From: Psoroptes ovis
Lineage: Eukaryota; Arthropoda; Arachnida; Sarcoptiformes; Psoroptidae
DNA length: 64,000 nt
Assembly: GCA_002943765.1 (NCBI GenBank)
Contig: PQWQ01000013.1
Span: forward strand, 1,302,001-1,366,000
Direction of reading: 5' to 3'
Position numbers and translations under genes: made by a program. The notes under the pieces are model-generated. The model did not search any database. It saw only the letters and a program-made list of their open reading frames with translations, and had not been told where the DNA came from. Below are positions 15,901-30,000 of this stretch, one piece after another (positions within the stretch are counted from its first letter, which is position 1; every line of letters begins with the position of its first letter).

Positions 15901-18900
15901 TTCAACGATGAATTGCGATTTTAATACTGCGTATTCTTCAGTGAAGAATTCGGTATTTGTTTTCGAAATGATAATAGCTTGTTTTTTGGATGTTTGTTTA
16001 TATGCTTTTTAGGAATTCAAAAATATTCAATTTGAATTTTTTTTTATATTTGTATTACCGTATGTTTCGTAAATTTATGTCAATATAAATTCTATTGTAA
16101 ATCGATTTTCGTTTATTCAGATTTCGGGGAAATGATGGGCAATAATACAATATATGAGAGACATGTTACAACATATGTAATGATTATGTAATGGACATAT
16201 AAGGTTATACGAAATTTATATGATTATCATTTCATAAATAAACAAAAGATTTCAATTCGTTTGTGTGTTCTTGTTCATTTATTTACAAATATTTTTTATT
16301 AAGAATTTTTTATTTGCTTTCCAATGGTGGAGTTCATCGTTTTACGTATTATCATTGGGATCGTTCAATTTTCACCTTTGAAACAATTGAAATTTATCAA
16401 CCCTCAATTCGATTTGCTAACTTGTTCCAAGGAAAAAAAATTTGATTTTACAACACAACAAAAATCTTGGGAAAAGGCCGAGAATATTTCAAGAACTAAT
16501 TTTGTTCTGATCGGAATAAAGTTTTTACGCTATTTTTCCAAAATAGTTCAAAGATATTTTAACCTTTAAATGAAAAAGTTTTAATTGTATATCATTGATT
16601 ATGATGCTTTTAATTAATGTGAGATTTTTGAATTCGGCTCTCTCTACAGAAGAAGCAGCAAAAGAAGATACTATTGTCTAGTGATCTTGATCTATTTATT
16701 TTTATTTTGGATTTTTTTAGGTTCAATAAATATAAAAAGTATCCAAAAAAATGTGTGAAATTTGATTGCTAATATAATACCAGGAATAATGATAATAACA
16801 ATGAATTTCAGGGAATAAAAATGATGATATTCGTATTGTATTCTTTGTGATAGAATTATCTTTGAATGTATATTCACTATTTATGGTTGAACTATTTTTT
16901 TTATTTTTCGAAAAATATTTAATCCTATTATCGATATTATTATTATTATTATTATCATTATTAACATTGTTATTGTATTCAATCATTATTAAAAATGATG
17001 AAAATTTTGAATGATATTTGAATGAAATTAGTTTTCTCCTTCATTTCGTACTATTTCTAATTTTTTCTCCAACTATTCATCAATGAATTCAATGAATGAA
17101 TGAGTATTAGGCAAAATTTTCTAATCATTCAACTGATTGATTGATCGATTGATTATGATCGTCATTGTGAAATTTAGGAAATAATTTTCTCTTTTTTAAA
17201 TTTTTGTTTAAGAATTTTAAATCGATTTTCTCATGGATTTTTAAAAATTTCATTCGCCATTCTCTCTGCCGTTCATTCAAATGAATTATTTAAAACCCTT
17301 TTTTTTTGTTGCATAAATGTTTTCATTTTAAATGTTATTATCATTATATCAATAAATATAATTTATTTTGTAGCAAAAAAGAAAATAAATTACCAAAAAA
17401 AATTCAGAATTGAAATTGAAATGAAATGAAAATGGTTCAAAAATTTTTGTCACCTGGATTCGGTTTCGGTCGATTTCAAATGTCTTTTAAAAACAATACA
17501 GACTAGAAAAAAAGAGTCGATTAAAATTAATAATTCATCTGTTGTTTCAATCGATTATATAAACTAAGTACATTGGTGTATACATGATAAGTACGATATT
17601 ATTGTCTGGAAAGGAGATTTAGTTCATTTAATTCATTTTTCGGTTCATTTTTTTTCAGTAGAATTCATATGAAGAAATAAAAAATGAAACAAAAATTATT
17701 TTTATCTCATTTCATTACTATTTTGGTTTGATTTTTTTCTAGGTTTCCAAACAACATATGTCAACACCATATGTTATGAATGAATATTGTTTTATTTTTC
17801 ATTTCTTTTTCGTACAAAACATTCAACCAAACACCAAAACAATGTTATTATAAATTTATTTGTAATACTTCATTGAAAATTTCATTTGATTCAAATTTAT
17901 TATCTGTCTGTATGGTCTTGTTTGAGTTTGAATTTGATGATGATTTCCTCAAATGTTGATCCAAATGTTTATCGAATGATGTGTTTTGTAATCGAATCGA
18001 TTTGATATTGTATCAACAATATTTGAACCAAAACAAGTAAAAATCGATAATCAATAATTCATCAAATACGAATTTTTTCGATTACTTCTTGGAAATAAAA
18101 AAAAAATCAAACACATTTTAAATAACACATTGATGATGATTATTATTGTTGTATTGTTTTTTTACTCTATTTTGAACGAATAAAAACAATACAAAATCAA
18201 TCCAATCGTTTCTCGATTCAAAATTACTACTGACTACTGTAAATTTATAAATTTTTTACGAAGATTTGATAAACATTTTTCAGTAGAAGAGTTTTGATTC
18301 GTTTTTTTCTGATTCTGGTTCTTTGATTTTGAGCATTTTTCCGAATTATTCCATTTTTATTATTATTATTATATCACTACATTCAATGAAACTTTATTCG
18401 AAATTATTTATTTTTCATAAATATTTATTTCTTTATTTGCTTTTGTTAAGTTGGCCAAGATTTTGGTCAATTGGTCTATTGTTTATATGTTACATTATTA
18501 ATAATTGCCGAAAATACATGATAAAATGCCATTTTAACATTGAATATTATTGCTAATTGTCATGTATTGATAAGAATAATGATAATCTGATAAGTTGAAA
18601 ATGATTCATATATTTTTAATTTCTCGGTCCAAATTTTACTTTGATAACGATCATATAATGCTAAGAGTGATAATTGCAGTACATTGATTGAGATTCAAAT
18701 TGTACCGAAGCATGCTTTGCAGAATAATCCTGATTACAAATGATAAAAGTTTGGTATATATGAAATTATATTCATTTTTATAACTATTTTAAACATGATA
18801 TGAATTACAATTAATTGACAGATTTTCAATCATTTTTTTTCTCCCAAAACTTTTAAATGATAATCATACAAAAAAAATAATGATAATAATAATAATTTCA

Positions 18901-20450
18901 AGATTTTCAAGGTGACAATCGCTAAATGATGAGGATGATGATGATAAATACGAAAAAAATTGGGAAACTAGATGCTTAATTATTTACTAAGAAAACAAAT
19001 GTGAGAATTCGATTCAATGTATTGTTAACGATATTTAATTTGTCTTACGATGTCAAATTGATCGATCACTATTATTATTTCACATTGAAAGAATAATTTG
19101 ATTATTTATTTATTTATTTATTTAAAATTCTACTAAAAAATTTCGTATTTTTCTCGATTATTTTACTTATGTAATAAATTTTCATACAATGAAAATCTTT
19201 GAGATTCTCATGTTACGGAAATTATTTTGTAATCAAAAGTTTTTAATTTCAAAAATAAAGAGTTTTATTCTAACGTACACACACTTGAAACAAAATAAAA
19301 TGAAATGATTATTATTATTATTATTATGAACATGATCACGTTCGATCATTTTGTTGATGTGATTATGTTTGTGTTTCTACTATAATTCTTAGTTAGTCAA
19401 AAAATCAGTTAGTTAAAAAAGGTTGTTTTGTGTTAAAATTATTCTTGTCGAGTCAAAGTTATTTCTTAAAACAAAAGGCATGTTTTATTTCCTAAATTTT
19501 CTAATATAATTGTCATTGTTTTTGTTGTTGTTGATTTTACAACAAAAATTTCAAAAAAAGCAAAAATAAAACATCCACAAGAACATTGAATTATCACAAA
19601 ACAAACAAAAACAAAATATATTATTATTGTGATAATTATTTTGACATTTTTTTTTTGTTTCGTAGTGAAATTTAAAAATAAATAAAATTCAAGTAAAATT
19701 CAATCTGGATCAATCAAACAAACTAACACATATAATATTAATGACAAATGACAAAAGTTGAAAATGAAAATAACAAAAAATTTGTACAAATGGAATGATG
19801 ATGATGATGATTGTTATTATCATCATTCGTATAGCAATAATTATAATAATGAGCTTTGAGAAAATTATTGAAAAATTTTCGAAAAAATGGCAAAATCTTC
19901 AAATGTAATGAATTTTCGATTTTTAAAGAATTAGAATTGGAAAAATTCTTAGCGATTTCTCGGTTTGAAATATGAAATTGAAAAACTGTCATTTTTATTA
20001 TGTATTAATTCTGTTGACAGTTTAGCGATTTTGAACGTTCATTTTTGTTAAGTGATGACATAATTATGATGAATTGATGTTTTTTTTTTTTTCATTTATT
20101 TTTGCTAAGATGTGTCAAATAGAAGTGTATTACTATTATTATTATCATTTTTTTTTTTGCTTAGTTAAGAATTTTAAAATTGAAATTTCATTCCATAAAA
20201 TTTTTAAAAAAATTTCAAAACAAACAAAAACATTTTTTGTGTTGAATAGAATCAAAAATATTATATCCCTAAATTCATTCGTGTGTGAAATTAACAAGTA
20301 AAAATAATGATATAAATATAAATGTTACAATTTTTCTTAAACTTTGTTTAAAAATGTTTATTTTTTTTTTGAGAAAAAAGGAATTCGTTTCAAGGAAAGT
20401 AAATAAAAAGTATCCATCCAAAGAAGAATCATTACGCCGAAAATGACAAT

Positions 20451-20474
20451 TATGATGATGATGATGATGATGAT
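20451..20474. repeat. ATG trinucleotide microsatellite
   Basis: About seven to eight ATG units in tandem in noncoding DNA. Confidence 0.9.
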
Positions 20475-22839
20475 ATCTTACGTGCAATGCAACACATGCA
20501 GTATGATGCCACCAAATAATTATCTATGATTCATGAATTCTATTCCATATATGTTATTTGCATTGTTTCACCGAAAATGAATGAAACAAAAATAAGAACA
20601 TTACTTTTTGTTATAAAGAAAATGATAATAGTAATGGTAATGATAATAATCCATTCATAATTTATCTTTATCTTTCGAAGAGAAAATTTTGGCGTAGAAA
20701 ATGAGAATAAAAATAAAATTTATTTACCATTCTTCATTTAGTTTTTTGTTTTCTGTGTGTGTGTGTGTGTTAATTTCAAAATTAATTATTTTTATTATTA
20801 TCATTGTTATCACTATCAACATCATCATCATCATTATACATTACTATTGGTATCCATTATACGGTTGAATTTATAGTAAAAAAAGAAAAAAAATAAAAGA
20901 TTTTTTTCAACACGTTGTTCTATAATTTTATTTATGTGTTCATGTTCATTTCATATGTTTGTTTCATTCATTCATTTTCATTTTAATCTAAATTTGATGT
21001 TATTTACGGATAACCGAAAATAATCACGTTCATTAATTTTTTTTTTTTTTTGTAAATTTCTATATATTTTGATCATCATTATTATTATTATTATCTTTGT
21101 TTTTCATATTGTTTCAATAATATGATCAGAATTTAAAAATGTTATCATTTTGATTTTTCGCAAAGTTATTGTTCAAGGTTTTTTTTCATTCAAAATTTTG
21201 TTGGTCTTAAAATGAATGAATAAATATTATTTTGTTGCAAATGTGTATGAAATTTTCAAATGATTTTTTTAATTTCAAATATCATTAAAATGTTATCATT
21301 TTCATTTTTTCTTGATGTTTATTCTACGAAAAAAAAATCGTTGTCTGATGATCATAATGATATAAAGCGAAAAACGAACGGATATGTGATGGATTCCGGT
21401 ACGATTCGCTATAGTTGGGTTTTATTTTTGTTTCATTTCATTTAAACTGAATGCTGATGATGATCTTTTCAAAAAAAACATCATCATCAGCAGCGAGAAA
21501 TCAGTTTCAAACCCATAATGTTTGTTTGGTTTCAAGACAAACCATAAATATCATTATCTCATCGTTATTAATATTTTAACTATCAGTTGTTAACTTGCAT
21601 GTAAATGGATTGATAATGACAATATGTTTTTTTCCAATGTTAACACATTACACGAATTTGTTATTTGGTTGTTTTCGTAGTTAGATGTTTTCATTTAAGG
21701 TCACGAATCATAATCATGAATTTTTAACGAGAGTAAAAAAATGAACTGAAAAAATTCATTATTCATTCATTATTTCAAAACATAAAATTGAATGAAAATA
21801 TTTCATTTTGTTTTTTTTCACCCAAAAAATGATTTCCAAGGTATTTAAATTCGTATTTTAAGGTATTCAATGTTCAATCATTGATAAAAATAATGAATTT
21901 TGATGTTAGAATTTGAATATTTATCATTTTATTTGTTGTTTGAATGAATTAACTTTTCATTATCATTTCATTTCGGAAAAATATTTCGCATATTTTTTTT
22001 CATTCTTTTAATAAATTCATTTTATTCACATTTTTTTGAAATGTTTATTATCATCATCATCATTATTATTATTCCAACAGTTATTAACGCTTTATTGTTA
22101 TGAAAAAAAACATATTCAATATATAAGAACAAATAAACATCAAATATATCATCATAATCATCATCATTATTATTATTATTATCACCATCATCATCGAAAT
22201 ATCATCATAAGTCTTTTTTTTCTCTTGTCGAATACAATAACAATGAATTGTATCCATGAATGATGATAGAAAACAACAATAAAAAATACAATGACAATAG
22301 AAGAATTGTAATGGTAAAAATCAAGAACAACAACACCAACATTGAATAATAAATAAATATTATTATCATTTGAACAACAAAGAATTTTTTTCTTTTTATA
22401 AAAGAAAATATATTTTTTATTATTGTAATTCTGAATAGAAATATAACACACAATGATGATTCAATGATGATGTGATTTTTTTTCTTGTTTTCTTTGTAGT
22501 TATTGTTTGATGATCAGTAGTGTCTTTCTCCCATGATTGTTATTGTTATTTATATGATTATTCTTGGTATTCTGTTATATTACTTGTGTTTATCGTTATT
22601 ATTATTATTATTACATACTCTATTATCATCAATGATCATCACGATTTGATGATTTCTCGTGATTCTATGCGATATTAGTGAAATTTTCATGTTTTGAATG
22701 GTGATTTTATCATTGTTCTGATTTTTTTCTCTGGTTTTTCGTTGAATTTTTTTTTCGTTCATTATTATCACAATATATTTTGATGAAATTATTAAGCTTA
22801 AATTATTATTATCATTGTTTTCTTTGTCGCTGGTATTTT

Positions 22840-23532
22840 TCAATAAAATTCTTGATAATTATATTCTTGAATCGATCGTTGATGTTTATGACATGCAAAT
22901 AAACCAATTATAATCATAATAATGAGTATTATAATACTCGATATTATTATCCTTATATGTTCATACAATTTTGCACTTATTTTACTGTTATCGTTATGAT
23001 TATAAAATATATTACTATCATCAATATTTTTAGCCGGTTTTGTCATCAATGAAAAACGATATGGACGGCTACGTGTCTGTCCGAAATTGTTGGACAATTC
23101 CAAATACAATTCAATAGTTTCATTGCCAACACTATCGACAATATTTTGTTCATATAAATAATTTTGTATTATATTTAAATTTAAAATTATAATAATTTTA
23201 CAATCATTATGTTTACATTTGTTTGCATGATGATGATTTTCATGTTGAATCAAATATGTATGACAATTTTTGATATCATTATTGTTGTTGTCGTTCGATA
23301 ATTCAGCTAAACAAATAATAAATCGTTTCGTTGTAATCAATGTCATTGATTTTACATTCCATACGATTGTTTCAATACCGTCCGTAGATTCATTTATTAA
23401 ATCATATAAATTATGTTTATTTTGTAATGTAATTTTCGGTCTTTTCATTTCATCAATCATTTTTATCGATTGAATTGAACAGAGAATAATGATTATATTG
23501 AAAAGAATTGAATCCATATTTTTAAAAAACAC
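22840..23532 (-). CDS. predicted single-pass membrane protein, FN3-like ectodomain
   Basis: An intronless frame of 230 codons. The start is either the first Met or, better, the Met six codons later (23517), because that places a hydrophobic stretch (residues about 8-25) at the N-terminus as a signal peptide. The ectodomain has four to five Cys, a CxxxxC pair and several N-glycosylation sequons. Near residue 160 a stretch reading SNNFGQTRSRPYRFSL resembles the F-G strands of a fibronectin type III domain. A strongly hydrophobic helix (about residues 190-212) is followed by a short basic tail with tyrosines. A TATA-like TATAAAAAT lies about 45 bp upstream. I do not recognise the family; a divergent cytokine-receptor-like protein is possible but not shown. 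It sits antisense and just upstream of the Ig-protein exons, so it may be nested in that gene's first intron. Confidence 0.6.
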   Translation of the reverse strand: MFFKNMDSILFNIIIILCSIQSIKMIDEMKRPKITLQNKHNLYDLINESTDGIETIVWNVKSMTLITTKRFIICLAELSNDNNNNDIKNCHTYLIQHENHHHANKCKHNDCKIIIILNLNIIQNYLYEQNIVDSVGNETIELYLELSNNFGQTRSRPYRFSLMTKPAKNIDDSNIFYNHNDNSKISAKLYEHIRIIISSIIILIIMIIIGLFACHKHQRSIQEYNYQEFY

Positions 23533-23572
23533 AATTTTCAGCTGTTATATGTCAAAATATATGATATTTTTA

Positions 23573-23583
23573 AATTTTTATAG
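23573..23583 (-). promoter_or_regulatory. TATA-like box of the membrane-protein gene
   Basis: On the minus strand the sequence reads CTATAAAAAT about 45 bp before the first ATG of the 230-codon frame. In such AT-rich DNA a TATA match alone is weak evidence. Confidence 0.3.
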
Positions 23584-24027
23584 TCATGACAAAAAAAATC
23601 AAAAATGAAAAATGGCAAAATTCAAATAAAAAGTAACATACAATAATAACTAATTGCCAATTAATTTGAGAAAAAATAATAAAATAGAATGAGCAAAATT
23701 CATTCGTCCACTTTGGTTGGAAATTCATTAAAATTAGGAAATTCTGATGAATGATAAAGACAATAAGAGAATTTTCAAGAGAAAAAAGAATTCTCCGAAA
23801 TTTGAAATTTTATTAAAAATTTGCCCAATTTTTTTTTTAATGAGAAACGTTTTTCTCGGGAAAAAAATGCAGCTTCGTTTATTAATTCGGACTCTTTTTA
23901 TTCTACTTCATTTTAATTAATTATATTTGGACAAATTTCAAATTGATATTCTTCTTTGTTCCAATGCTTTTTTCCATTCCAATTTCGATCTAATTTTATT
24001 TCAATTTCTTTCTTTTGTTCTTCATAG

Positions 24028-27000
24028 ATGTTAATGCACGAAGATCAATACGTATCATGGCGCCAGATTATATATTCTATCGTGATCCATTATGGCTCAA
24101 TTGTTCGGTTATTGATCTGGATTTTAATCAAATTTATTCAATCAAATGGTTTAAAGATAATAATGAAATGTATCGATTCATAACGGCTGATGAACAGATG
24201 CCCCGTACATTTTATGATACACCTGGAGTCGTCATCGATGTATGTATATTCAAGTGTTTTTTTAATTAGAAAAAAATTCTTTCAATTCAAATTTTCAATT
24301 TCAAATTAAAATTTTTCTTTTATTTGAGTTCATTTTATTTCGTTTCAACTCTTTCGTATAATCTCAAAACACAATTCACAAAAACTAATAATTCTGACTA
24401 ATGAACGATAGAATTTATTACCATCGAGCTTACATTCTTTGTTGACTAATTTATTTGTACCGAAAATTACCATTTTTCATTAACAAAAAATTTAATTGCA
24501 TTGTGCAAGCATGCATAATGTGTAACAACAAATTAAAAGTACCAAAAGGCTTGTAAACAAATTTCAAATCAAAATTAACCGTTTCAAAAATCATTCAAAT
24601 TTTTTTTTCATTGCAAAAATCAAACTTGTAATTTCAATGATTTTTCTCCATGAAAAAAAAAAATTTGAATTCATCCAAATCAGAAGTAGTCAAACACTCT
24701 TGACATTTGAATTCAGTGCTAGTAATCCATTTCACTTGTATTCATGCGACAAGTGAAACTTTTCAAACGCAAACAATTTTATGGTTGGTAGTCTTTCGCT
24801 TAAAAAATTTTTTTCCAAAAAAGAAAAATTAGTCAATTAGTTTTAGTTTTTTTCAAGAATCAACACAAAAACGCACACACAAATCAAACGAAACTAAACA
24901 AAACTATTTTCATATCAAAAAGACAAATCAATTTCATTTTCCATTTGTAATTGTCTGGCATTGTTGCTGCAAACAAATTTTTTTTTTCGATGACAAACTT
25001 TTGGCATTTTTTCCATTGTTGTTGTTGTTGTTTTAGCAATGATAATCTAAAAATTTTAAACTTGAATTTTTTCCCTTTCAAAAAACTTGAATACAAGAAT
25101 TTTCCGAAGAAAAATTGAAAATAAACAACAACACAACGAAAATTCCATGAATTTATTTCAAGCATTCTTTTTGTGACATTCAACTTTCTGAATCGTTTGT
25201 TTGTTTGTTGATTTATTCTGCAGAATAAATGAATGAATAAAGTTGAAATTCAATTGAATTGAATAGAAGAATTTAATTGAAAACAATTGAAAAATAGCCG
25301 AATTGGTCAAAAGTTTTCTTTTTTTCTTTTTTTTGATTCAAAAAACAAAAAATTTGAATGAAATAAACGATAAACAAAAGTTAATCATTTTGAATTGTTT
25401 TTATAATTATTTCATTAGAATGGAAATGAACAAAGGAAAAATATTCAAAATTTATGAGTATCACTTTTCGGGTTCGACAAAAGTTGATAAATTTCAAATT
25501 AATAATTTTTTCTATATTTGAAAATAAATAGGAAAAAAATTGAGCCATTCAAAGCATGAACAATGGTGGCAACATAATCGAAAGGGTTGATAAATTTTTA
25601 ATTAATCCAGAAATCGTTTTTTCCTCATCTCTTCATATCGAAATTTTCCATGAATTTTTTCTCCATTATTTTTCACAAAAATCGCTCAAATTTTTGAATA
25701 ATTCAAAAGTTGATCGATTTTCATTAATCGATTTTTTTTTGTTTTCGTTTTTCAAAAATGAATGTGAATCACACACAATTTGGTGCACATTTTTCGTATT
25801 TTGCATAATTTTTCTCCGTTTTTTTTTGTTTCAAAGTTTGAAGTTTTTATTTATTTATTTTTTCGATAAAAAAAATTTATCATTGCTCGATCATATCGAT
25901 CTAATATTATATTGTCTATATTTTATGATCATCAAGCGTTTGTTTATTGGTACTCGTTTTCATTTTATTTTTTCAAAAATTCTCTTCCATCATCAAAATG
26001 ATATTTGACCGAAAAATTTTCATTTTTTACTTTTGTCAATTTTTCAATGTTTAATCATCTATACATAATATAATATCTGTTATACTAAAAAATAAGGGCA
26101 CCAGCCATCAAGCAAAGATCATGATATGATGCATTATTATACATGTTGCTGATGTATTTTAATCATGTCAGATTATTGCTATTTCTTTGAATATTGACAA
26201 AAAAATATTCGTGCACATATAGATCATGACATCGAAGCACACTTACACACACACATATAACATCTGAATACTGAGCGTTGATATGAAATATGTAAAATTT
26301 GATGACGAAATAGAAAAAAAAATCGATCAATCAAAAATTTCAAATTTACATTTTTTTTACTTTTCATCTTTGAATCGTTTGCGAAATTTGTCTTTTAAAT
26401 TTTTTTCTATTAAATTTTATTATTTCAAATTCATTTCCGTTATTCGAATTCCTTAGATATTATTTGATTGTCCAATGAGTTTTTGCCGAATTTCAATAAG
26501 CATTTCTTTTGATCCGATGGGAACTAACGTTTAGGACAACTCAAAAATTTAAAACTTGAGCTTTAATTTCAAAAAAACTGTCATCAATTTTGATATGAAA
26601 TAATGATGATGTTGATGAGTGAAATGAATGGTAGAGAAAGAATTCTTAATCCTTTATTTGTTCAAAGTTTTATCTTGTTGCAAGCATTAATAGTACTATT
26701 AATTGGCAAATATTTTCAATTTTGTCAAATTTTAGTAGAAATCTAATTATTTCCACAACACTTTCATTCTAAAATCAAATTTTTTAATCTTGAATCGAAA
26801 ATGTCATTTTTCATCCATTCCTTTTTGTCCATTTGTCATTTGTTAATTGACTCTTTTTGATCGATTGAATGGCTGATGCCACAGCAACAACAATTAATAA
26901 TCCAATTAATTTTAATTACCTCACTGGGTATACAAAAAAAACATACACTTAGATTTTTCTATGCTTGCATTAATGATGATGGCCTAACAGTCGTAATGGC

Positions 27001-30000
27001 AAATGATTGATTTTCTCTTCACAACTAATTAAAGGGAAATTCTTGGTGAAATTTTTCTCAGAAATCAAGCCAAATATTTCAGTGAGATTAAATAAAGTTG
27101 AATTTTCATATTTAAAATTAAATTTCATGCATAATCTTCGTAGAAATTAATTATTTCTTTTAATAATTGAATTATCATTAATTTTCCTTTATTCAATTCA
27201 TATTTCTGTTAATTAATATTCATTTTACCTGAATTCTGCAACAACATCAACAACCAGCCTGCAACAATCATTAATGACAATGTTATCATCGTGTTGTTGT
27301 AGTCATTATTATTATTATCATGATCATTAGCATATTTATTATAATTATTTTATACTCAATTCATTCATTCATTATTATTATTATTGTTTCTATTCAAAAA
27401 TGATCACAATTTTGTTTTTGTTCTTGTTTTGCTTTGTTTCAAATTCTTTTCCATTCTATTGTGAAAGAATTGACTTTTGATATTTTCTATTGTTTATTTA
27501 CTTTGTTTTTCGATATCATTTTGAATTTTTATCAGGTAATTTTTGTTTGTTGTTCGTTCTTTAGTTCGTTCATTTACATAATTAAGATAATGTAATAGTC
27601 TTCATTGTTTTTTCTTTTGTTTGTTTGTTTTTTCAACTGAATTTTTTCAATTTTTCTTCCCGTCTCCGGTAAATAAGCATTTTTAAGGATTCATTTCATT
27701 TTCATTGTTTATTTTTTTTTTCTTTTGTCAAAAGAATCAAAACATTAATTTTTTACCACAAATAATTGCCTATTTTTTCGGAATAAACAGTTCAAAATTA
27801 AAGTTAATTATTCGTGGCACTGCTCATTTATAAGGTAGTCAAAGTTCACCGGTTTTTAAATAATAATAGAAATGCGACACAGTCTATTTCCATGCGTAGC
27901 ATATGATTGAAATTCTTTTCAAATATTATTCCAAAAATGATCGATATTTTCTCTCTTTCGAATGATTTCAACTCTTATTGTCATTAAGTTCATTCGATAA
28001 AAACAAATTTCTCCATCGAAGACTTCATTTTCTTCTTTGTTGTTTCCTTGGAGAATATGCCCAAGCCAGAATATAATTTTTCTATTTGATAAACAAATCA
28101 TTCGTGTTTGCTTATGCTTTAGTTACCTCCAACTTCAGATAAATTTTCACGATTCATACGATTTTCTCAAACATATCCAAGTGTAATTGAATTCGATATA
28201 CAAAACCAAACTAATCATATGATTGTTTTTTTTTGGTTTAAATCACTGATATTGAAAGAAAAAAAATATTCATTGAAATTTATACAAAAATTTTTACTTG
28301 AAAATCTTCGAAAAAATACATGAAAAATCTCTATAAAATCAAATTTTCAGACCAAAGAAAATAAAAAATTTGATTCAATTTTTCTTATCGAGATAATATT
28401 AGGCAATATCCTCTATTGAAAATTGAAGAATAGCAAAGAAATATTTTAAAATCAAAATATAATTTCATTGGATAAAATTTTTTTTCTTTCCTTGTTACAA
28501 TTGAATTTTGTTCATTTTGATTTGATTTATCGTTGTTGTTTCTTTTGTAATTTCTGATTTTATTTCATTTCATTGATCCGAAAATTCAATAATAAAACAG
28601 TAATAATAATGACGATTATGATACTAGAAAATCCTTGTAATGGACATATAAATTTTCATTTTCGAAAAAAAAGGAAAACAATGAAACTGATTACATCTAA
28701 CCCGATTCAACAGAAATTTTTCGTTTTTATTTTCAATGGTTAGAATCAATATATGATGATGATGATGGATGTATAGATTGTTAGGATAAGGATTATGTAT
28801 AAGATGTGCAGTACTGAATCGGATTTTGAAAATTGTCATTGCATTTTGTACTTTTTTCTTTCTTGAATCGATCTGTTCATTGTGTGATATCTTATAAGTG
28901 TTTGCTTCTAACAACATATATGATTGATAATTGAATCGTTTTTATTCATTTTTGTAGATTTCGAGTCGAATTAAATTTTACTCAAGAATTTCACACGTTT
29001 GATATTTTATTAAAACAAAAAAAAAAATCAGTGAAAATCTAATGACATTTTGTTTTTTGGAAGAAATTTTTCTCATAAATTTTCTCGTGAAGAAAAAAAA
29101 ATCGAAATCTTTGGTTGTAAAATACAATTTGCCTTTGTTTTCTTGTGTGTATGCATGTGTTAATTTGTTTATTTTGATACATAAATTTCGCTTTTTTTAT
29201 ATTAATTAAAATATAAATATGAATAATAGTAATAATAATAATGTCAATATGAAAAATTTGCATAAGAATTTGAATCAATATGACTTGTTGTTTTTTATCG
29301 TTCATTGTTTTCGTTTTATGCGACGTATGGTTACCAGACACTAACAAACAATACAACTGATAATAGTAACGACCGCAGCAGCAGCAACAACAACCCTAGC
29401 AAATCATTAATCATAACACTAAACAACAACGACAACAACAATGAACAATGAATAAAGAACAAACACGAAAAAAATGGATTATAATAAATTGTAATAAATT
29501 TTCAAACATAGAATTTTTGAATAAAAATGAATAATGTTCTCTTCACCCAAAACAAGCAAACAAACCAATGAATGAACGAACTAACAAACAAATAAATACC
29601 GGATTTTCCTTTTGCATAATTCTCTATGTATTTGTATTTTTCTATTAGAAATCATTTTTTGGTGTATTTTCTCTGATATTCAAGGTTTCATATGTGTGAA
29701 AAAAATTGAAAATTATTCTTTCGAAAAAAAAGATTTATTTATTCATTTTTTTCCTATTCAGCTTAGTTTAGCTTATTTCATTCCATTATTTTTTCTGGTT
29801 TCTCCCAAAACCAAATAAACAAACAAACAAAAAAATTTATTGTGTCAATTTTTCTTTTCCTTTTAATTCAATACAATATTCAAATTCATCCTATTTTGGT
29901 TATCGAACTAGGTATTGTAATAGTAAGGTTATGAAGGCATTACATACATCATACACAAATCCATTTTTCCCCTATTTTTTGTGTTCTCATGAAAAATAGA

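Larger units (their letters stand above)
1..22839. other. gene-poor AT-rich region, no gene recognised
   Basis: I found no supportable gene in this stretch. The open frames here are short (at most about 110 codons), rich in Phe, Ile, Asn and Lys, and look like chance frames in AT-rich DNA. The sequence holds many homopolymer A/T runs and ATT, ATC and ATG trinucleotide tracts. Because the Ig-protein gene beginning at 24028 starts with an exon that needs an upstream signal-peptide exon, part of this region may be its first intron or upstream regulatory DNA. I could not identify that exon. Confidence 0.6.

Noticed and set aside
25556..26008. A 150-codon plus-strand frame inside the large intron
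   Set aside because: Composition is Phe/Leu/Ile/Lys-rich with no domain, signal or splice context; likely chance in AT-rich DNA.
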